Shown: one piece after another, positions 46,396 through 56,994 of the stretch
Layout of the letters: each line of letters opens with the position of its first letter
Numbering within the stretch: the stretch's first letter is position 1
Source of the DNA: Dolomedes plantarius
Lineage: Eukaryota; Arthropoda; Arachnida; Araneae; Dolomedidae
DNA: 64,000 bases
Assembly (NCBI GenBank): GCA_907164885.2
Contig: OU015490.1
Coordinates: 19,690,613-19,754,612 of the forward strand
Direction: 5' to 3'
Made by a program: the position numbers and the translations under genes
The notes under the pieces: model-generated
Told to the model about the DNA's origin: nothing
The model's input: the letters and a program-made list of their open reading frames with translations, nothing else
Databases searched by the model: none

Positions 46396-47381
46396 TTAAT
46401 AACGCGTTGGTCCACCTCTGGCTCTTGTGCAAGCAGTTATTCGGCTTGGCATTGATTGATAGAGGTGGCGGATGTTCTCCTGCGGGATATCGTGCCAAAT
46501 TCTGTTCAATTGGAGCGTTAGATCGTCAAAATCCCGAGCGGGTTGGAGGGCCATGGCCATAATGCTCCAAACGTGCTCAATGCGGGAGCGATCTAGCAAC
46601 CTTGCTGGCCAAGGTAGCGTTGAGCAAGCACGAAGACAAACGGTAGAAACTCTCGTCGTGTGCGGGCGGGCCTTATCTTGTTGAAATGTAATCCCAGGAT
46701 GGCGTGATATGAAGGGCAACACAATGGGGCGTAGAATATCGTCGACTCCCCGTTGTGTTGCCCGCTGTGCTGTAAGGGTGCCGCGGATGACAACCAAAGG
46801 GGTCCTGCTATGAAATGCAATGGCACCCCAGACCATCACTCTTGGTTGTCGGCCCGTATGGTGGAAGACAGTCAGGTTGGTATCTCACCGCTGTCCGGAG
46901 CGTCTCCACACACCTATTCGCTGGTCATCGGGGCTCCTTCGAATCGGGACTCAACATTGAAGACAATTCTACTCCAGTGACATTCCAGGTTGAATGTACC
47001 CGACACCACTGCAAGCGGGCTTGTCAGTGTACAGAGGTCAATGGTAGTCATCGCAAGGGGTGCCGTGAGCTCGGCCCCCCTTTCTCTGAGCCGCCTATGA
47101 ATGGTCCTTGCGGTCACTGAAGCACCTGTTGCACGTACGACCGATGATAATGATGAATCTGGGGCTGTGAGTACCGCTCTGGCGATTGCTCTGTCCTCAC
47201 GTTCTGTCGTTTCTCTAGGCCTACTGCTTCTTTCTTGACGCTGTATTCGGGCATGGTTCACCCATTCCTGCCAACATCGTCCTATAGTGGCATCGCTCCT
47301 ATCCAAATGTCGAGCGATTCGCCGATTAGACCAACCGGCTTCTTTGAGCCCAACTATACATCCTCTCTCAAATTCTGACAT
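46396..47381 (-). pseudogene. Tc1-like transposase 1 (broken)
   Basis: The N-terminus MSEFERGCIVGLKEAGWSNR and RIARHLDRSDATIGRCWQEW is the paired helix-turn-helix DNA-binding region. The frame degrades before the first catalytic site (RIVFNVESRF, where a DE pair is expected). In another frame the C-terminal half reads MMVWGAIAFHSRTPLVVIRG, ITFQQDKARPHT (second Asp), RSRIEHVWSIM (Glu) and ends ACTRARGGPTRY. The Asp-to-Glu gap is 32 residues by my count. Frameshift and the lost first Asp make it inactive. Confidence 0.88.
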
Positions 47382-47828
47382 CCAGGGCCTGATTTTCTAT
47401 TAGGCCCGGTAGGCCCTAGGAGCACCTCCCCCCCCCCCCAAAAAAAAAAAAATATAATAATAGTTTTTTTTAAAGAAAAAAATCCAATTATTTTTTAAAA
47501 AATTATTTTACCTTTTTTAACAGCAATTCTTTTTATATATCCTTTAAAATTTGATTGATTGGTTCATGATATGTATAGTTAGTTATATGTATAGTTCATC
47601 ATACACTGGTGTAAGAAATTAAGAGAATTTGCAGACTTGGTCGATTATCTCTAGAACTACTGTACCGATTTTAATGAAATTTGATATGTACATACATTGA
47701 TACAATACAAAACAAATAACCATTCAATAATTGTAATACACACGCATGATCGTGCGTAACACTTGTTGGAGTCGGAAGGTATGAAACAGCAGTTGCGGAA
47801 TAAACAAAAAAATGGGTTAATAGATGGG

Positions 47829-48236
47829 TTAATAGGGGGTATGGTCCCCTCTTACAGATATACAGGTCTCGCAGCGTGATTTCATACTTGAAATAAGGCA
47901 GTTTATCATTTCCTGTGGCAATTGGTCCCACTCGTTCAGCAACGCTGTTTTCATTCCCTGGATGGTTCTCGGAGGGGGGTTGCAAGTTGCAATTGCCCTC
48001 CCCAGAGCATCCCAGACATGCTCTATAGGGTTAAGGTCTGGAGATCTGACTGGCCAATCCATCCGGCGAATATCCTCACTCTCTAGAAATTCGTCAACCA
48101 GAAGAGCTCTATGTAGCCTCGCGTTATCGTCCATTAAAAGGAACTCAGGGCCAACTGAACCCCTGAAAAGTCGAACATAGGCCAGTATGATCTCATCCCT
48201 ATACCTCTCACCAGTCAGGGACCCCTTGTCAGACAC
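47829..48236 (-). pseudogene. Tc1-like transposase 2, left (minus) half
   Basis: Covers the second half of the catalytic domain: SLTGERYRDEIILAYVRLFR, FLLMDDNARLHRALL (second Asp), SPDLNPIEHVWDALG (Glu, 34 residues later) and the end CISVRGDHTPY. Lacks the N-terminal DNA-binding domain and first Asp. Confidence 0.88.
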
Positions 48237-48241
48237 ATGGA

Positions 48242-48895
48242 GTGGTGTGCGGGCGTTTAGCTTGGCGCAGACAAAATCAACCTTGGACCAGACTGCAGTG
48301 GGGTAATGTTCTCTTCCTAAACGAATCGCGATTCCCCCTGGACACTGATTCTCGGTGTACCTTCATCTGGAGAGAACCTGGGACCCGATACCTACCCTCC
48401 AATGTCCGCGAAATCGACCATTATGGCGAAGGAAGTTTAATGGTCTGGGCAGGCATCATGTTGGATGGCTGCACACCTCTCCATATCTTTGAAAGAGGCA
48501 CTGTGACTGGTGTGAGGTATAGGGATGAGGACTCGGAGCCCTATGTTCGCCTTTTCAGGGGTGCAGTTGTCCTTGAGTTCATTTTAATGGACGATAACGC
48601 GAGGCCACATAGAGCTCTTCCTGTCGACAAATTTATAGAGAGTGAGGATATTCGCCGGATGGATTGGCCAGCCAGATCTCCAGACCTTAAACCTATAGAG
48701 CATGTCTGAGACGCTCTGGGGAGGGCAATTGCAACTCGCAACCCCCCTCCGAGAACCATCCAGGGAATGAAAACAGCGTTGCTGAACGAGTGGGACCAAT
48801 TGCTACAGGAAATGATAAACTGCCTTATTTCAAGTATGAAATCAAGCTGCGACACCTGTATATCTGTAAGAGAGGACCATACCCCCTATTAACCC
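48242..48895 (+). pseudogene. Tc1-like transposase 2, right (plus) half
   Basis: Starts further upstream than the left half: NVLFLNESRF (first catalytic site with Asn for Asp), GEGSLMVWAGIMLDGCTPLH, FILMDDNARPHRALP, then SPDLKPIEHV followed by TGA in place of the usual Trp. It reads on to VREDHTPY. The N-terminal DNA-binding domain is missing. Confidence 0.88.
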
Positions 48896-49832
48896 ATCTA
48901 TTAACCCATTTTTTTTGTTTATTCTGCAACCGCTGTTTCATACCTTCCAACTCCAACTAGTGTTACGCACGATCATGAGTATGTATTACAATTATTGAAT
49001 GGTTATTTGTTTTGTATTGTATCAATGTATGTACATATCAAATTTCATTATATCGGTACAGTAGTTCTAGAGATAATCGACCAAGTCTGCAAATTCTCTT
49101 AATTTATTACACCAGTGTATGTTATAGTGTATATAAGGGATAAGTTTTTCTGGTTGCATTGTATTGGTGTTTTATTGATGAAGTTAATATGTTGTATTGC
49201 TTTTTGTTATTTGATAATGCTCTAGGCTTCTACGCTTCAAATAGCCAATTCTTGGTAAAATGGTTTTTCACAATGATTCATGATTTTTTTTATGAGTCAA
49301 TTTTGGAAATTTTATGCCCACATCAGTGTTAGGGGGACCCCCATACCGAGTTGTGCCTATAGTCAAGAATTTTCTAAATCGGGCCCTGCTGACATCTGCG
49401 CATATTGTTCGTGCACCTTTATGCGAGGCATAGTTACTGTCTACCTGAGTACACGGAATGAAATTCGCAAAGAATTTATGACCTGGAATCGAAATTTCTC
49501 CTCTTTCATATCCTGCCAGTTGCGTAGTTAAGATGCGTTGCAGCGTCACATGTTCATTCATTGGCTGCCAAACTTTAAAATTTTGCATTTTCCGTGGAAA
49601 CCTGTATGCATATCAGTTTGTGTCCAATTTGCATTACCCCTTCTTGGTGCACTTTTTTTTCTTTTTTTGGTGTGTGTGTGTGTGTGTGTCTGTCTAAGAG
49701 TGTATTTATCATTGAATGGAAAAAAAATTATGATGAGCAACGTGAAGCTAAAAATTTTATATATTATTTTGAACAATTTTCAACAATTATTTTGATAACT
49801 GTACAAAGTAAAATACTCGAATTATTAATACA

Positions 49833-50625
49833 GTCTCGAAAATGCTGCAAGGTACTCATGAAAATATAGAGAAATACGTTGAGATGCTTTCATCACTCCT
49901 AACCCAATTCCAGAACTAAAGGACTAATTGGGAGTTTGTTAAAAACGATGCCGTTGAGTTATCAGCTCTATGGAATACTGAACCTTGTTTTCCCCAAAAA
50001 AGATTGCGTCGTGTGAAAAAATTCTTTGATGAATTACAAGTAGATGAGCGTATTGAAAACAGTGAATAATGTGTTCAAAGTCGAGGTGTTTTATAGAGTA
50101 ATGGATTTAATAATTTATCAATTAACTATTAGATTTAAATCCTTTCCACAATTATGTGCACTTTTTAAATTTCTATCACCTGCATAGCTCGTCGAGTCAC
50201 CTGATAAAAGTATCTTGGAAGGATCAGAATTGTTACAATCGGCATATCTTTCATTTCACCTAGTTTGGGACCTCAACTGCTTCGATTTAAAGTGTGCTTT
50301 TATATTCAATTAAAACAAACTGCTTCTATACGCGAAGTTGCTGAACTACTTTTAATTCACACCACAGCCTGAAGTAGCTTCTCTGACAATATTACAGAAT
50401 GCATGATTTTTTAAACTTTACCGGTGACGACAGCGAAATCAGAACGAAGTTTTTCAAAGCTGAAATTAATCAAAACATATTTAAGAAGCAACATGTCAAC
50501 ACCGTCTTAGCCTTTTGGCCACGATATCAATTGAAAGAACAATAGCTTGTCAACTTGATCTGGAGAAAATGATTTAGCGACTTGCAAACGAGAAAGCTAG
50601 AAAACAACAATTTTGAAGGTTTTTT
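49833..50625 (+). pseudogene. hAT transposase C-terminal relic (zf-MYM/TTF type)
   Basis: A continuous but stop-ridden match to the C-terminal half of hAT transposases of the zf-MYM/TTF-like kind: LRRVKKFFDELQVDERIEN, a weak middle part, then LSLLATISIERTIACQLDLE and RLANEKARKQQF. It lies just inside the right end of the 8.8-kb hAT and in the right direction, so it is most simply that element's own transposase. Confidence 0.6.
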
Positions 50626-50938
50626 TTTATGTGTAAACTAAACATGCTGAAATACATTTTGTCAATAGAGTTTATAAAATATGAAGTAAATATTTGTGGG
50701 TACTCCGTATTTAAAGAATTATAATTTGTTTTATTATTATATTCATATATTTATTAAATTGAATTTCTTATTGTTGAAATGTCTTGAATTTCAAATAAAT
50801 TGTTATTAAGTAAGGTTTTAAATCGAAATAAGAGTAGATAGAAAACGCATTTCGCCAGAATTCTTCCAAGAACAAGTGGGCGCACAGATTTTACTTGCTC
50901 CAGGGCGCTGAAAATGTAGCTACGCCACTGCTTTGAAT

Positions 50939-52058
50939 GTCTCCCTCCAGAAAGAATCCGTATGTTCCATAAGAAAAAACGGGTCGTTGGCCCAACTTCT
51001 TCAAGAGGTCTGGGAAAGTCTGTCTCATAATGTGGGACGAATGCACGATGAGCCACCAATCACATATAGAAGCTGTAGACAGAACTCTAAAAGACCTAAG
51101 AAGTTCAGATAAAATTATGGGAGGCGTCACCTTCGTATTTGCAGGTGACTTTCGTCAAACTCTTCCTGTGGTGCCTAGAGGAACGCGTGCATATATACTT
51201 AAAGCCTGCTTAAAGTCGTCTCCTTTATGGTGCTCTGTACAATCAATCACCTTAAGAACAAACATGAGAGCCCACTTAGGTGGTGATAGGCATTTCTCGA
51301 GTCTTCTATTACAAGTAGGTGACGGGAAAATACCTGAACAAGATGGCCTTATCAAAATAGATGAGTTGGGGAAGTCTGTCTCAATTCTAAATGATTTGAT
51401 CTTAAATGTGTACCCTGAAATTGAGAATCTTTGTCAAAAAGATTACACGTAGATGTGCGAGAGGACGATAGTTTCGCCAAGATATTCTTCTGTTGATCAT
51501 ATCAATGAACAAATATTAGAAAGAATACCAGGTGATAATAAAATATATAAATCCACTGATACCGTATTAGATACAGAGGACGCTGTACAATATCCACAGG
51601 AATTCTTTAATTCCCTTAACCCTTCAGAACTCCCCCCTCATACACTAAATATTGAAGTCGGTATTCCAATAATTTTATTGCGAAACCTAAATCCGCCTAA
51701 TATGTGCAATGGAACTATACTCCAAGTAAAATCGCTACGAAATAATGTGATTGAGAGTATTATTGTAACAGGACCAGCGGCAGGTCAGTTGGCTCATATT
51801 CCCCGCATTCCCATGATCCTTACAGATTTACCTTTCAAATTTAAGCGATTACAGTTTCCAATTAAAATTTCTTTTGCCATCACCATCAACAAATCCCAAG
51901 GTCAAACATACAAATATATTGGAATTGACCTACGGGAAGATTGCTTTACTCATGGACAATTATATGTTGGTCTCTCTAGGTCAGGAAATGTAGAGAATCA
52001 ATTTATTTTAAACCTCAGAAAAACGAAACAAAAAATTTTGTATACCATGAAGTTTTAA
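50939..52058 (+). pseudogene. Helitron helicase, C-terminal block
   Basis: Resumes the PIF1-like helicase after the hAT insertion (VSLQKESVCSIRKNGSLAQL). A frameshift at about 51003-51009 precedes IMWDECTMSHQSHIEAVDRT (Walker B) and FVFAGDFRQTLPVVPRG. A TAG at 51450-51452 interrupts the frame. It then reads PRYSSVDHINEQILERIPGD, GIPIILLRNLNPPNMCNGT, FAITINKSQGQT and HGQLYVGLSRS (motifs V and VI) before TAA. With two breaks it is inactive. The helicase would have unwound DNA during rolling-circle-like transposition. Confidence 0.92.
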
Positions 52059-52082
52059 AATAAATTATACCTACCTAATATC

Positions 52083-52170
<88 letters not shown>
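52083..52170. repeat. (AT)n microsatellite
   Basis: About 85 bases of uninterrupted AT dinucleotides directly after the Helitron helicase. Confidence 0.95.
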
Positions 52171-52172
<2 letters not shown>

Positions 52173-52176
52173 AATA

Positions 52177-52330
52177 CAGTAAAACTTCTGTAGCCGCCGG
52201 CCACCTCACTAAACGGCCATATTTTGTTCAGAACCAATTCAATACACTCCATAGAACTAATGTTATTTTAGCCCCCTTTTCCGCGGCCACCCCTAAAAGC
52301 GGTCACTTTTCAGCAGGGCCGATCCATAGT
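52177..52330. mobile_element. Pogo-type terminal fragment
   Basis: TACAGTAAAACTTCTGTAGC begins like a pogo/Tigger terminus. The GC-rich CGGCCACC...GCGGTCAC words that follow repeat in the style of such elements. The second end is not defined. Confidence 0.4.
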
Positions 52331-52415
52331 GGCACCCGATTCAAGCTTTAAAAACGGCGCCTTTTCAAATTTTTGGACAGACTCTAAGTAATGAATGTAT
52401 CTCTATTAGAAATAA

Positions 52416-53596
52416 CACAGGCCAACGAAAAATGACTTTATGAAAGCTTTTTTAACTTTAATAGCTAATTCTTATATAATTTTTGGCTCTGAATCCGTAT
52501 CTGACCTCGGTTTTTTTTCTATCACCCACAGTTTCGTCACAATGTGACTTCGTCGGAAACTAGAAAATTAGCCGAATATACAATAGAAAATAAAAATAAA
52601 TAAATGCTACAATATGAACAAACTGTTATTCAAGTATAAAAATGAAAATACATTTTTATTACATAGGTTTTATGTGTGCATTGGCTTATATTTCCTTTCC
52701 CTCTTCTCCTTAAAGCTCCTGATATTGCTTTTTCGCCTGTGAATCGTTTGCTCAACTTCTCGGTGAAGTGACCAACAGTAGTTTCCCATCATATTGGTTT
52801 TCCAGCGGCCCTGATACCGTCTTTCCATCAATTTTATATCTTGATGAAACCGTCCACTTTGCTCCTCACTGACATCACCCAAATTATCTGGGAAAAAATC
52901 AAGGTGACTGTTCAAAAGGGGAATCTTGAGGCTCATCAAACAGCCTAACTTTTTGAACTTTTACAGTATGTTGGCTACAATAGAAATATAATATGGGCAC
53001 TTTTTGTTGTCCAAGAACTTGGTCACAATCTGCTTAAATGATACCCAAGCCTCCCTCTCTTTTAAAGTCATTTTTGATTCAAAGTTGGGATCGAACATCA
53101 TTTTTCGGATGTCAGGCCCAACAAACACGCCTTCTTCCAATTTTGCTTCTGATAGACGAGGAAACTTCTCGCAGAAATGCTTGAAACATTCTCCATCTTT
53201 AGGTAGGCTTTCACAAACTATTTCATTAGGCCTAATTTTATGTGTAGAGGTGGCAGCAGAATGTTTTCTGGATCCACGAGGTTCTTACGCAGAATGTTCT
53301 TCTCTCTAGGCTTTAAAGATTTTCTTGCAGGCCAGATTTTTCTGGACCAATGTTAATCCCTTGTCTTACTGTCCCATTCACATAAGAAACATGGGAATTT
53401 GGTAATGTCACATTGCTGGCGGTTAGCTTTTAGCGTTGAATTCGCTAAAAATGTCATTTCTTTAAATATTGAGTGATGAAATGTGAAAAAATGGTGGGTG
53501 ATACGGCTTTTTTATTGTCATATTCGGTTTCAGCACACTAAAAATCACAATAATAAGGCAAATTTATTCAAAAAGTTTTTTCATCGTTGGCCTGTG
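52416..53596 (-). mobile_element. CACAG-ended DNA element, TAA target
   Basis: 1181 bp with ends CACAGGCCAACG and CGTTGGCCTGTG and TAA on both sides (52413-52415 and 53597-53599). CAC-type ends with a 3-bp target point towards the CACTA/Chapaev side of DNA transposons. It carries a broken minus-strand ORF of a kind I recognise as recurrent in arthropod genomes but cannot name. Confidence 0.7.
52670..53340 (-). pseudogene. Recurrent repeat-borne ORF of unknown function
   Basis: The minus strand reads KDGECFKHFCEKFPRLSEAK, GVFVGPDIRKMMFDPNFESK, LKEREAWVSFKQIVTKFLDN, a stop, then MSLKIPLLNSHLDFFPDNLG, EEQSGRFHQDIKLMERRYQG and MMGNYCWSLHREVEQ before a basic tail. The blocks look protein-like, with conserved spacing of His, Asp and aromatic residues (NSHLDFFP, RFHQDI). 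I know similar sequences only as uncharacterised proteins tied to repeats; no function is claimed. Upstream parts contain stops, so this copy is dead. Confidence 0.6.
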
Positions 53597-53984
53597 TAAT
53601 CTACTTAATAGTATAACGGACATTTTGGGAAATGGATAATTCCAGGGGTTCCCAAACTTATTTGACTTACCACCCCCTTTTCAGAGAAAAAATCCCTCAC
53701 CGCCCCCCCTGGAAGTTTACCATTTTATGCTAGTAAACAGAGATACAGTAACAAATTTTCGGCCTTTTATGTATCTGTTTTTCTACCTATATAGAATATA
53801 GTAAAGAAATATGTTGTTGTAAATAAGACACCTTGAAGCTTGAAATTATAAAATTATTCCTTAAAATCAACCATAGTTACATTCGAATTACACACCAAAA
53901 ATTAAGATGGCGAAGGATAATAATCATATGATAAAAATTACAAATAACAGTAAAACTAATGTGAAGGATGAACTTGGTGTATAG

Positions 53985-54999
53985 CAATCAATTTATTTAT
54001 AGTCGGCTCTATTTTAGTCAGAAGCATTCTTAAATCACCGCGATGAGTAATTTGCAGTTGGTTTCTGTTTTTAGTTCACAGATTTGTGACTACACTGAAC
54101 CCACGTTCCACTAAATATGATGAAAGAAACGCTATTAAGAATTTTTGCAGACCAAAGCTCATAATCCAGGGTAAAGTGTTAGTATCTCTTTTTGCAGCCA
54201 AAACTGTTGATAGCTATGCTTAAATTTTAATTTTGATCTTCATTTGTTGATACTTCTATCAGTTCTTGTAGTTTTACAGATTTTCCTGAGTTTGATCCTG
54301 AAAAAGGATCCAAAACCCAATCAGGTATGTTGATTTTAAGTATATCTTCAAACCGTTGGTTAAAGTCAGAATGGAGAGCCATAAAGTGCTGACAATAGAT
54401 AAGCATGTCTTCATCATGTTTTTCTACTGTTTATAAATGTGGAAATTGGCTGAATTCCCCTCTTCCTAAAATTTTGATGTATAGTAGAAGTTTTGCCACA
54501 AAAGCGGAAATCACAGTTTTGTTTTTATTAAATTCAGCTCATCGCCTTGGAGTTTTTGATTTGCGTCATTGAATTTACTAAACAAGTCTGTCAACTAGGC
54601 TATGTCATTTTTTAGAATCGATTAAGTTGACTCGTAAATTATCATATTGCTTTCTATGAACTCTAGCACTGAGTCAAATAGTTTATAAAATCGATCCAAA
54701 CAGGCACCTTTTGACAGCCAACGAACTTCTGTATGAAGCAGAAAGCGATTGAATTCTGCATAGTTCTCAATGCAAAGTTGTCCAGACAATCTGTCATTCA
54801 ATACGTTGCATCTGATTTTGTTGACTGCTTGAACAGCATGCTGCAATGACCTATGCAGACATTCATTCAGATTTTTGTTAAATAAATGTTGCCGATGAAT
54901 GACGCAGTGCACGGCGAATACATTCAGAACCGCTCTTTTTAAATATGGAAGAAAACCCCTGTAGCGTCCTATCATCGCTGCAGCACCATCAGTAGCAAC
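53985..54999 (-). pseudogene. hAT-A transposase, C-terminal part
   Basis: Begins VATDGAAAMIGRYRGF at the insertion junction, then VHCVIHRQHLFNKNLN, VQAVNKIRCNVLNDRLSGQL and LLHTEVRWLSKGACLDRFYK, all typical of hAT transposases related to the FAM200/SCAND3 domesticated proteins. A degenerate stretch with stops follows, ending in AFLSSYLVERGFSVV and ITHRGDLRMLLTKIEP. Several stops and frame changes make it inactive. Confidence 0.88.
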
Positions 55000-55245
55000 T
55001 AGGGTTTTCGATTTTGAGCAATTTTTTTAAAACCCGGGTTTCGGGTTTGACCGGGTTTTTTTATTTAAAACCCGGGTTTTCCCGGGTTTACTTAGTTCGT
55101 TCCAGGGGGTCAATAGCAAAGAACTAAAATAATAAATAGTTTATTAGAGGCATTTAATTTATTTCGGAATTTCAAATATAAAAAATAACAGTAAATAATT
55201 TTAATGTTAATTAACATATACATAAATAAAAGTAGTACAAATACC

Positions 55246-55795
55246 TCATTTTATATAAAACTGCTTTAAAACCATCATTGCACTGAACGTATCATCATTG
55301 AGTCGGCGTCTGTGCAAAGAGACCCATTACAGAAAATGCTCGTTCTGCTTCCACCGAAGTTGGTCGAATTATTGTTAAAGACCTGTAAAGTTTATCTAGC
55401 ACTTCAGGTCGGATTTTTGTTGCCCGAAACAACTCAATTTCTTTTCTTCACCTGATATATGCACTAGATTTTGATTTTTTATGATTTTCCTTGTTATCAT
55501 TCTCCTGCAGAAACATACTAAGCTCATCAGATAGGGACATCTGTTTAGTACAAGCACCATTACTTGTAGCATCACCTTCAATTCCATCCTTAACTCTCAC
55601 CTCAACTGCTACTTCTGGTTCAGACTCTGAGCCATTATCATTTACGTTGAATAGTCGTTTTATTGAGGTTGTTGCCAGATCAAATATTTTGTTTTTAAAA
55701 ATTTTACTACCAAACTCATCATATGATTCATTGACGAAATCGGGATTTTTCAAAAATTTAATGAGATGAGCCAGCTCTGGGTTTCGACGCACTTG
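55246..55795 (-). pseudogene. hAT-B transposase, C-terminal dimerisation domain
   Basis: Reads NPELAHLIKFLKNPDFVNES, FDLATTSIKRLFNVN, an acidic spacer, then in shifted frames ELFRATKIRPEVLDKLYRSL, TSVEAERAFSVMGLFA and LNDDTFSAMMVLKQF before a stop. SVEAERAFS is the core of the hAT dimerisation domain. The frame changes at least twice. The middle of the transposase, with the catalytic residues, is missing. Confidence 0.85.
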
Positions 55796-55924
55796 CAAAC
55801 TGTGTCGAAGCCTATGCAAACTGTGTAGCGCTGCGCATCATGTATGCGCAAGTGAGGGCGCTGTGGTAACTGCATATATAGCGCGTACTGTGGTTGTTCT
55901 GAATTAGTTGTTGGAATTGCCAGT

Positions 55925-56964
55925 ATGGGTAAACTGCCTGATTTAGACGCCTTCGATCGCGGACAAATCGTAGGTGCGCGACGCATGGGCCTTTCAATTT
56001 CCGAAATCGTCAGACAGCTAGGATTTTCAAGGTCGACAGTGTCAAGAGTATACCAAGAATACATGGATGGTGGAAAAAAAACTAGCGATCGGGCAAACTG
56101 AAAAGGACAATTAGCCTTGACAGTGCGTGGTGAGAGACGGCTCAGGCGTATTGTACGTAGCCAGCGAAGCCAAACATTAGCTCAAATTACCACCCAGTTT
56201 AATGACGGTGCCAGTCGTACAGTCAGTATACGGACTGTGCAACGCTCGCTTCACCGTATGGGTTTCGGGAGCCGTCGACCTACGAGAGTACCATTGCTCT
56301 ATATTCGCTATCGGGCTGCACGTCTTGCCTGGGCAAGACAGCACAGAGACTGGAGTGTAGAGGACTGGAAACGAGTAGCATGGAGTGATGAGTCTCTATT
56401 CCGACTACTTAACGCCCACGGGAGGGTGAGAATATGGCGTCAGGCTCATGAAGCCATGGATCCTGCATGCCTGGCTGGAACTGTACAAGGGCATGGTGGC
56501 TCAATCATGGTCTGGGGTGTTTTTTCGTGGCACAGTTTGGGATCTTTGGTGCGTGTACCAACCTCCCTCAATGCAATTCGGTACGTAGAGTTGCTGGGTG
56601 ATCACCTCCATCCGTTTATGCTGTTCTGTTATCCGCACGGTAATGGAGTTTTCCAGCAAGACAACTGTACCTCTCACAAGTCCCGGTTGGCTACTGGCTG
56701 GTTGGATGAGCATTCCTCTGACTTCTCTGTCATGAATTGGCCACCTAGAAGCCCAGACTTAAATCCTATTGAGCATCTTTGGGATTTTTGGAACAAGGCG
56801 TGAAAGGCCATCACACAGCACCAAAGAACCTTACTGAATTATGGACAGCTTTAGCCAATATTTGGCAAGCCATTTCCGTGGAACGTTTCCAGAAACTTGT
56901 TGAATCTATGCCTCGTCGTGTGGCAGCCGTTATCAAGGCAAGAGGAGGCCCAACTCATTACTAG
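55925..56964 (+). pseudogene. Tc1-like transposase 3, nearly intact
   Basis: Start ATG 55925 (MGKLPDLDAFDRGQIVGARR). The paired helix-turn-helix region includes SEIVRQLGFSRSTVSRVYQE. One TGA at 56099-56101 and one single-base frameshift in a T-run at about 56787 are the only breaks. The catalytic acids are all present: WSDESLF, GVFQQDNCTSHK and SPDLNPIEHLW, with 36 residues between the last Asp and Glu by my count. It ends VIKARGGPTHY. The right terminal repeat (TTCAGTGGCACTTCAGTG, then TA) is present at about 56980-56999; the left one is missing. Confidence 0.93.
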
Positions 56965-56994
56965 GTAGGTATCCCTAATTCAGTGGCACTTCAG

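Larger units (their letters stand above)
47604..49117. mobile_element. Palindromic Tc1-like element (head-to-head halves)
   Basis: Flanked by TA (47602-47603 and 49118-49119). Both ends are the same Tc1 3' end in opposite orientation: CACTGGTGTAAGAAATTAAG at left and its inverse at right. The left arm (47604 to about 48236) carries a transposase C-terminus on minus. The right arm (to 49117) carries a longer copy on +. About 250 bp between them is single-copy. It could be moved by any transposase that recognises this one end type. Confidence 0.85.
47393..49388. mobile_element. hAT-type element inside Tc1 element 1, 8-bp TSD
   Basis: Ends CAGGGCCTGATTTTCTA and TCTAAATCGGGCCCTG are inverted repeats, flanked by perfect CTGACATC at 47385-47392 and 49389-49396. 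Apart from the palindromic Tc1 at 47604-49117 it carries about 480 bp of AT-rich filler with no transposase, so it is a MITE. Confidence 0.87.
46320..49610 (-). mobile_element. Tc1-like element 1, split by a hAT
   Basis: The transposase reads on the minus strand from about 47381 to 46396. A hAT-type element (47393-49388) interrupts it at the start codon. Sequence beyond 49397 is then its 5' part. The outer ends (near 46320 and 49610) are loosely similar AT-rich inverted repeats, so the boundaries are approximate. Confidence 0.6.
42107..50930 (+). mobile_element. 8.8-kb hAT element with perfect 8-bp TSD
   Basis: Ends CAGGGGCGTAGCTAC and GTAGCTACGCCACTG are inverted repeats, flanked by CTTTGAAT at 42099-42106 and 50931-50938. 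Removing the element and one TSD restores the Helitron helicase frame. The remains of its own transposase lie at 49833-50625. Other content arrived by later insertion: two PIF/Harbinger MITEs, a deleted Harbinger, a Tc1-like element split by another hAT, and three degenerate ~190-bp repeat units. Confidence 0.92.
40881..52075 (+). mobile_element. Decayed Helitron, interrupted by an 8.8-kb hAT nest
   Basis: The left end (ACTAATATATAAAG, then TTTGTAAGTTTGTTTGTATG, then TTTGAAAAATTCTTTCAC) matches the usual 5' region of arthropod Helitrons. The PIF1-type helicase motifs follow in two blocks, 41936-42106 and 50939-52058, interrupted in frame by a hAT element (42107-50930). About 1 kb before the Walker A motif contains no recognisable HUH Rep domain, so the protein was deleted before or after insertion. 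The 3' end is not defined: an (AT)n run follows the helicase. Confidence 0.8.
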
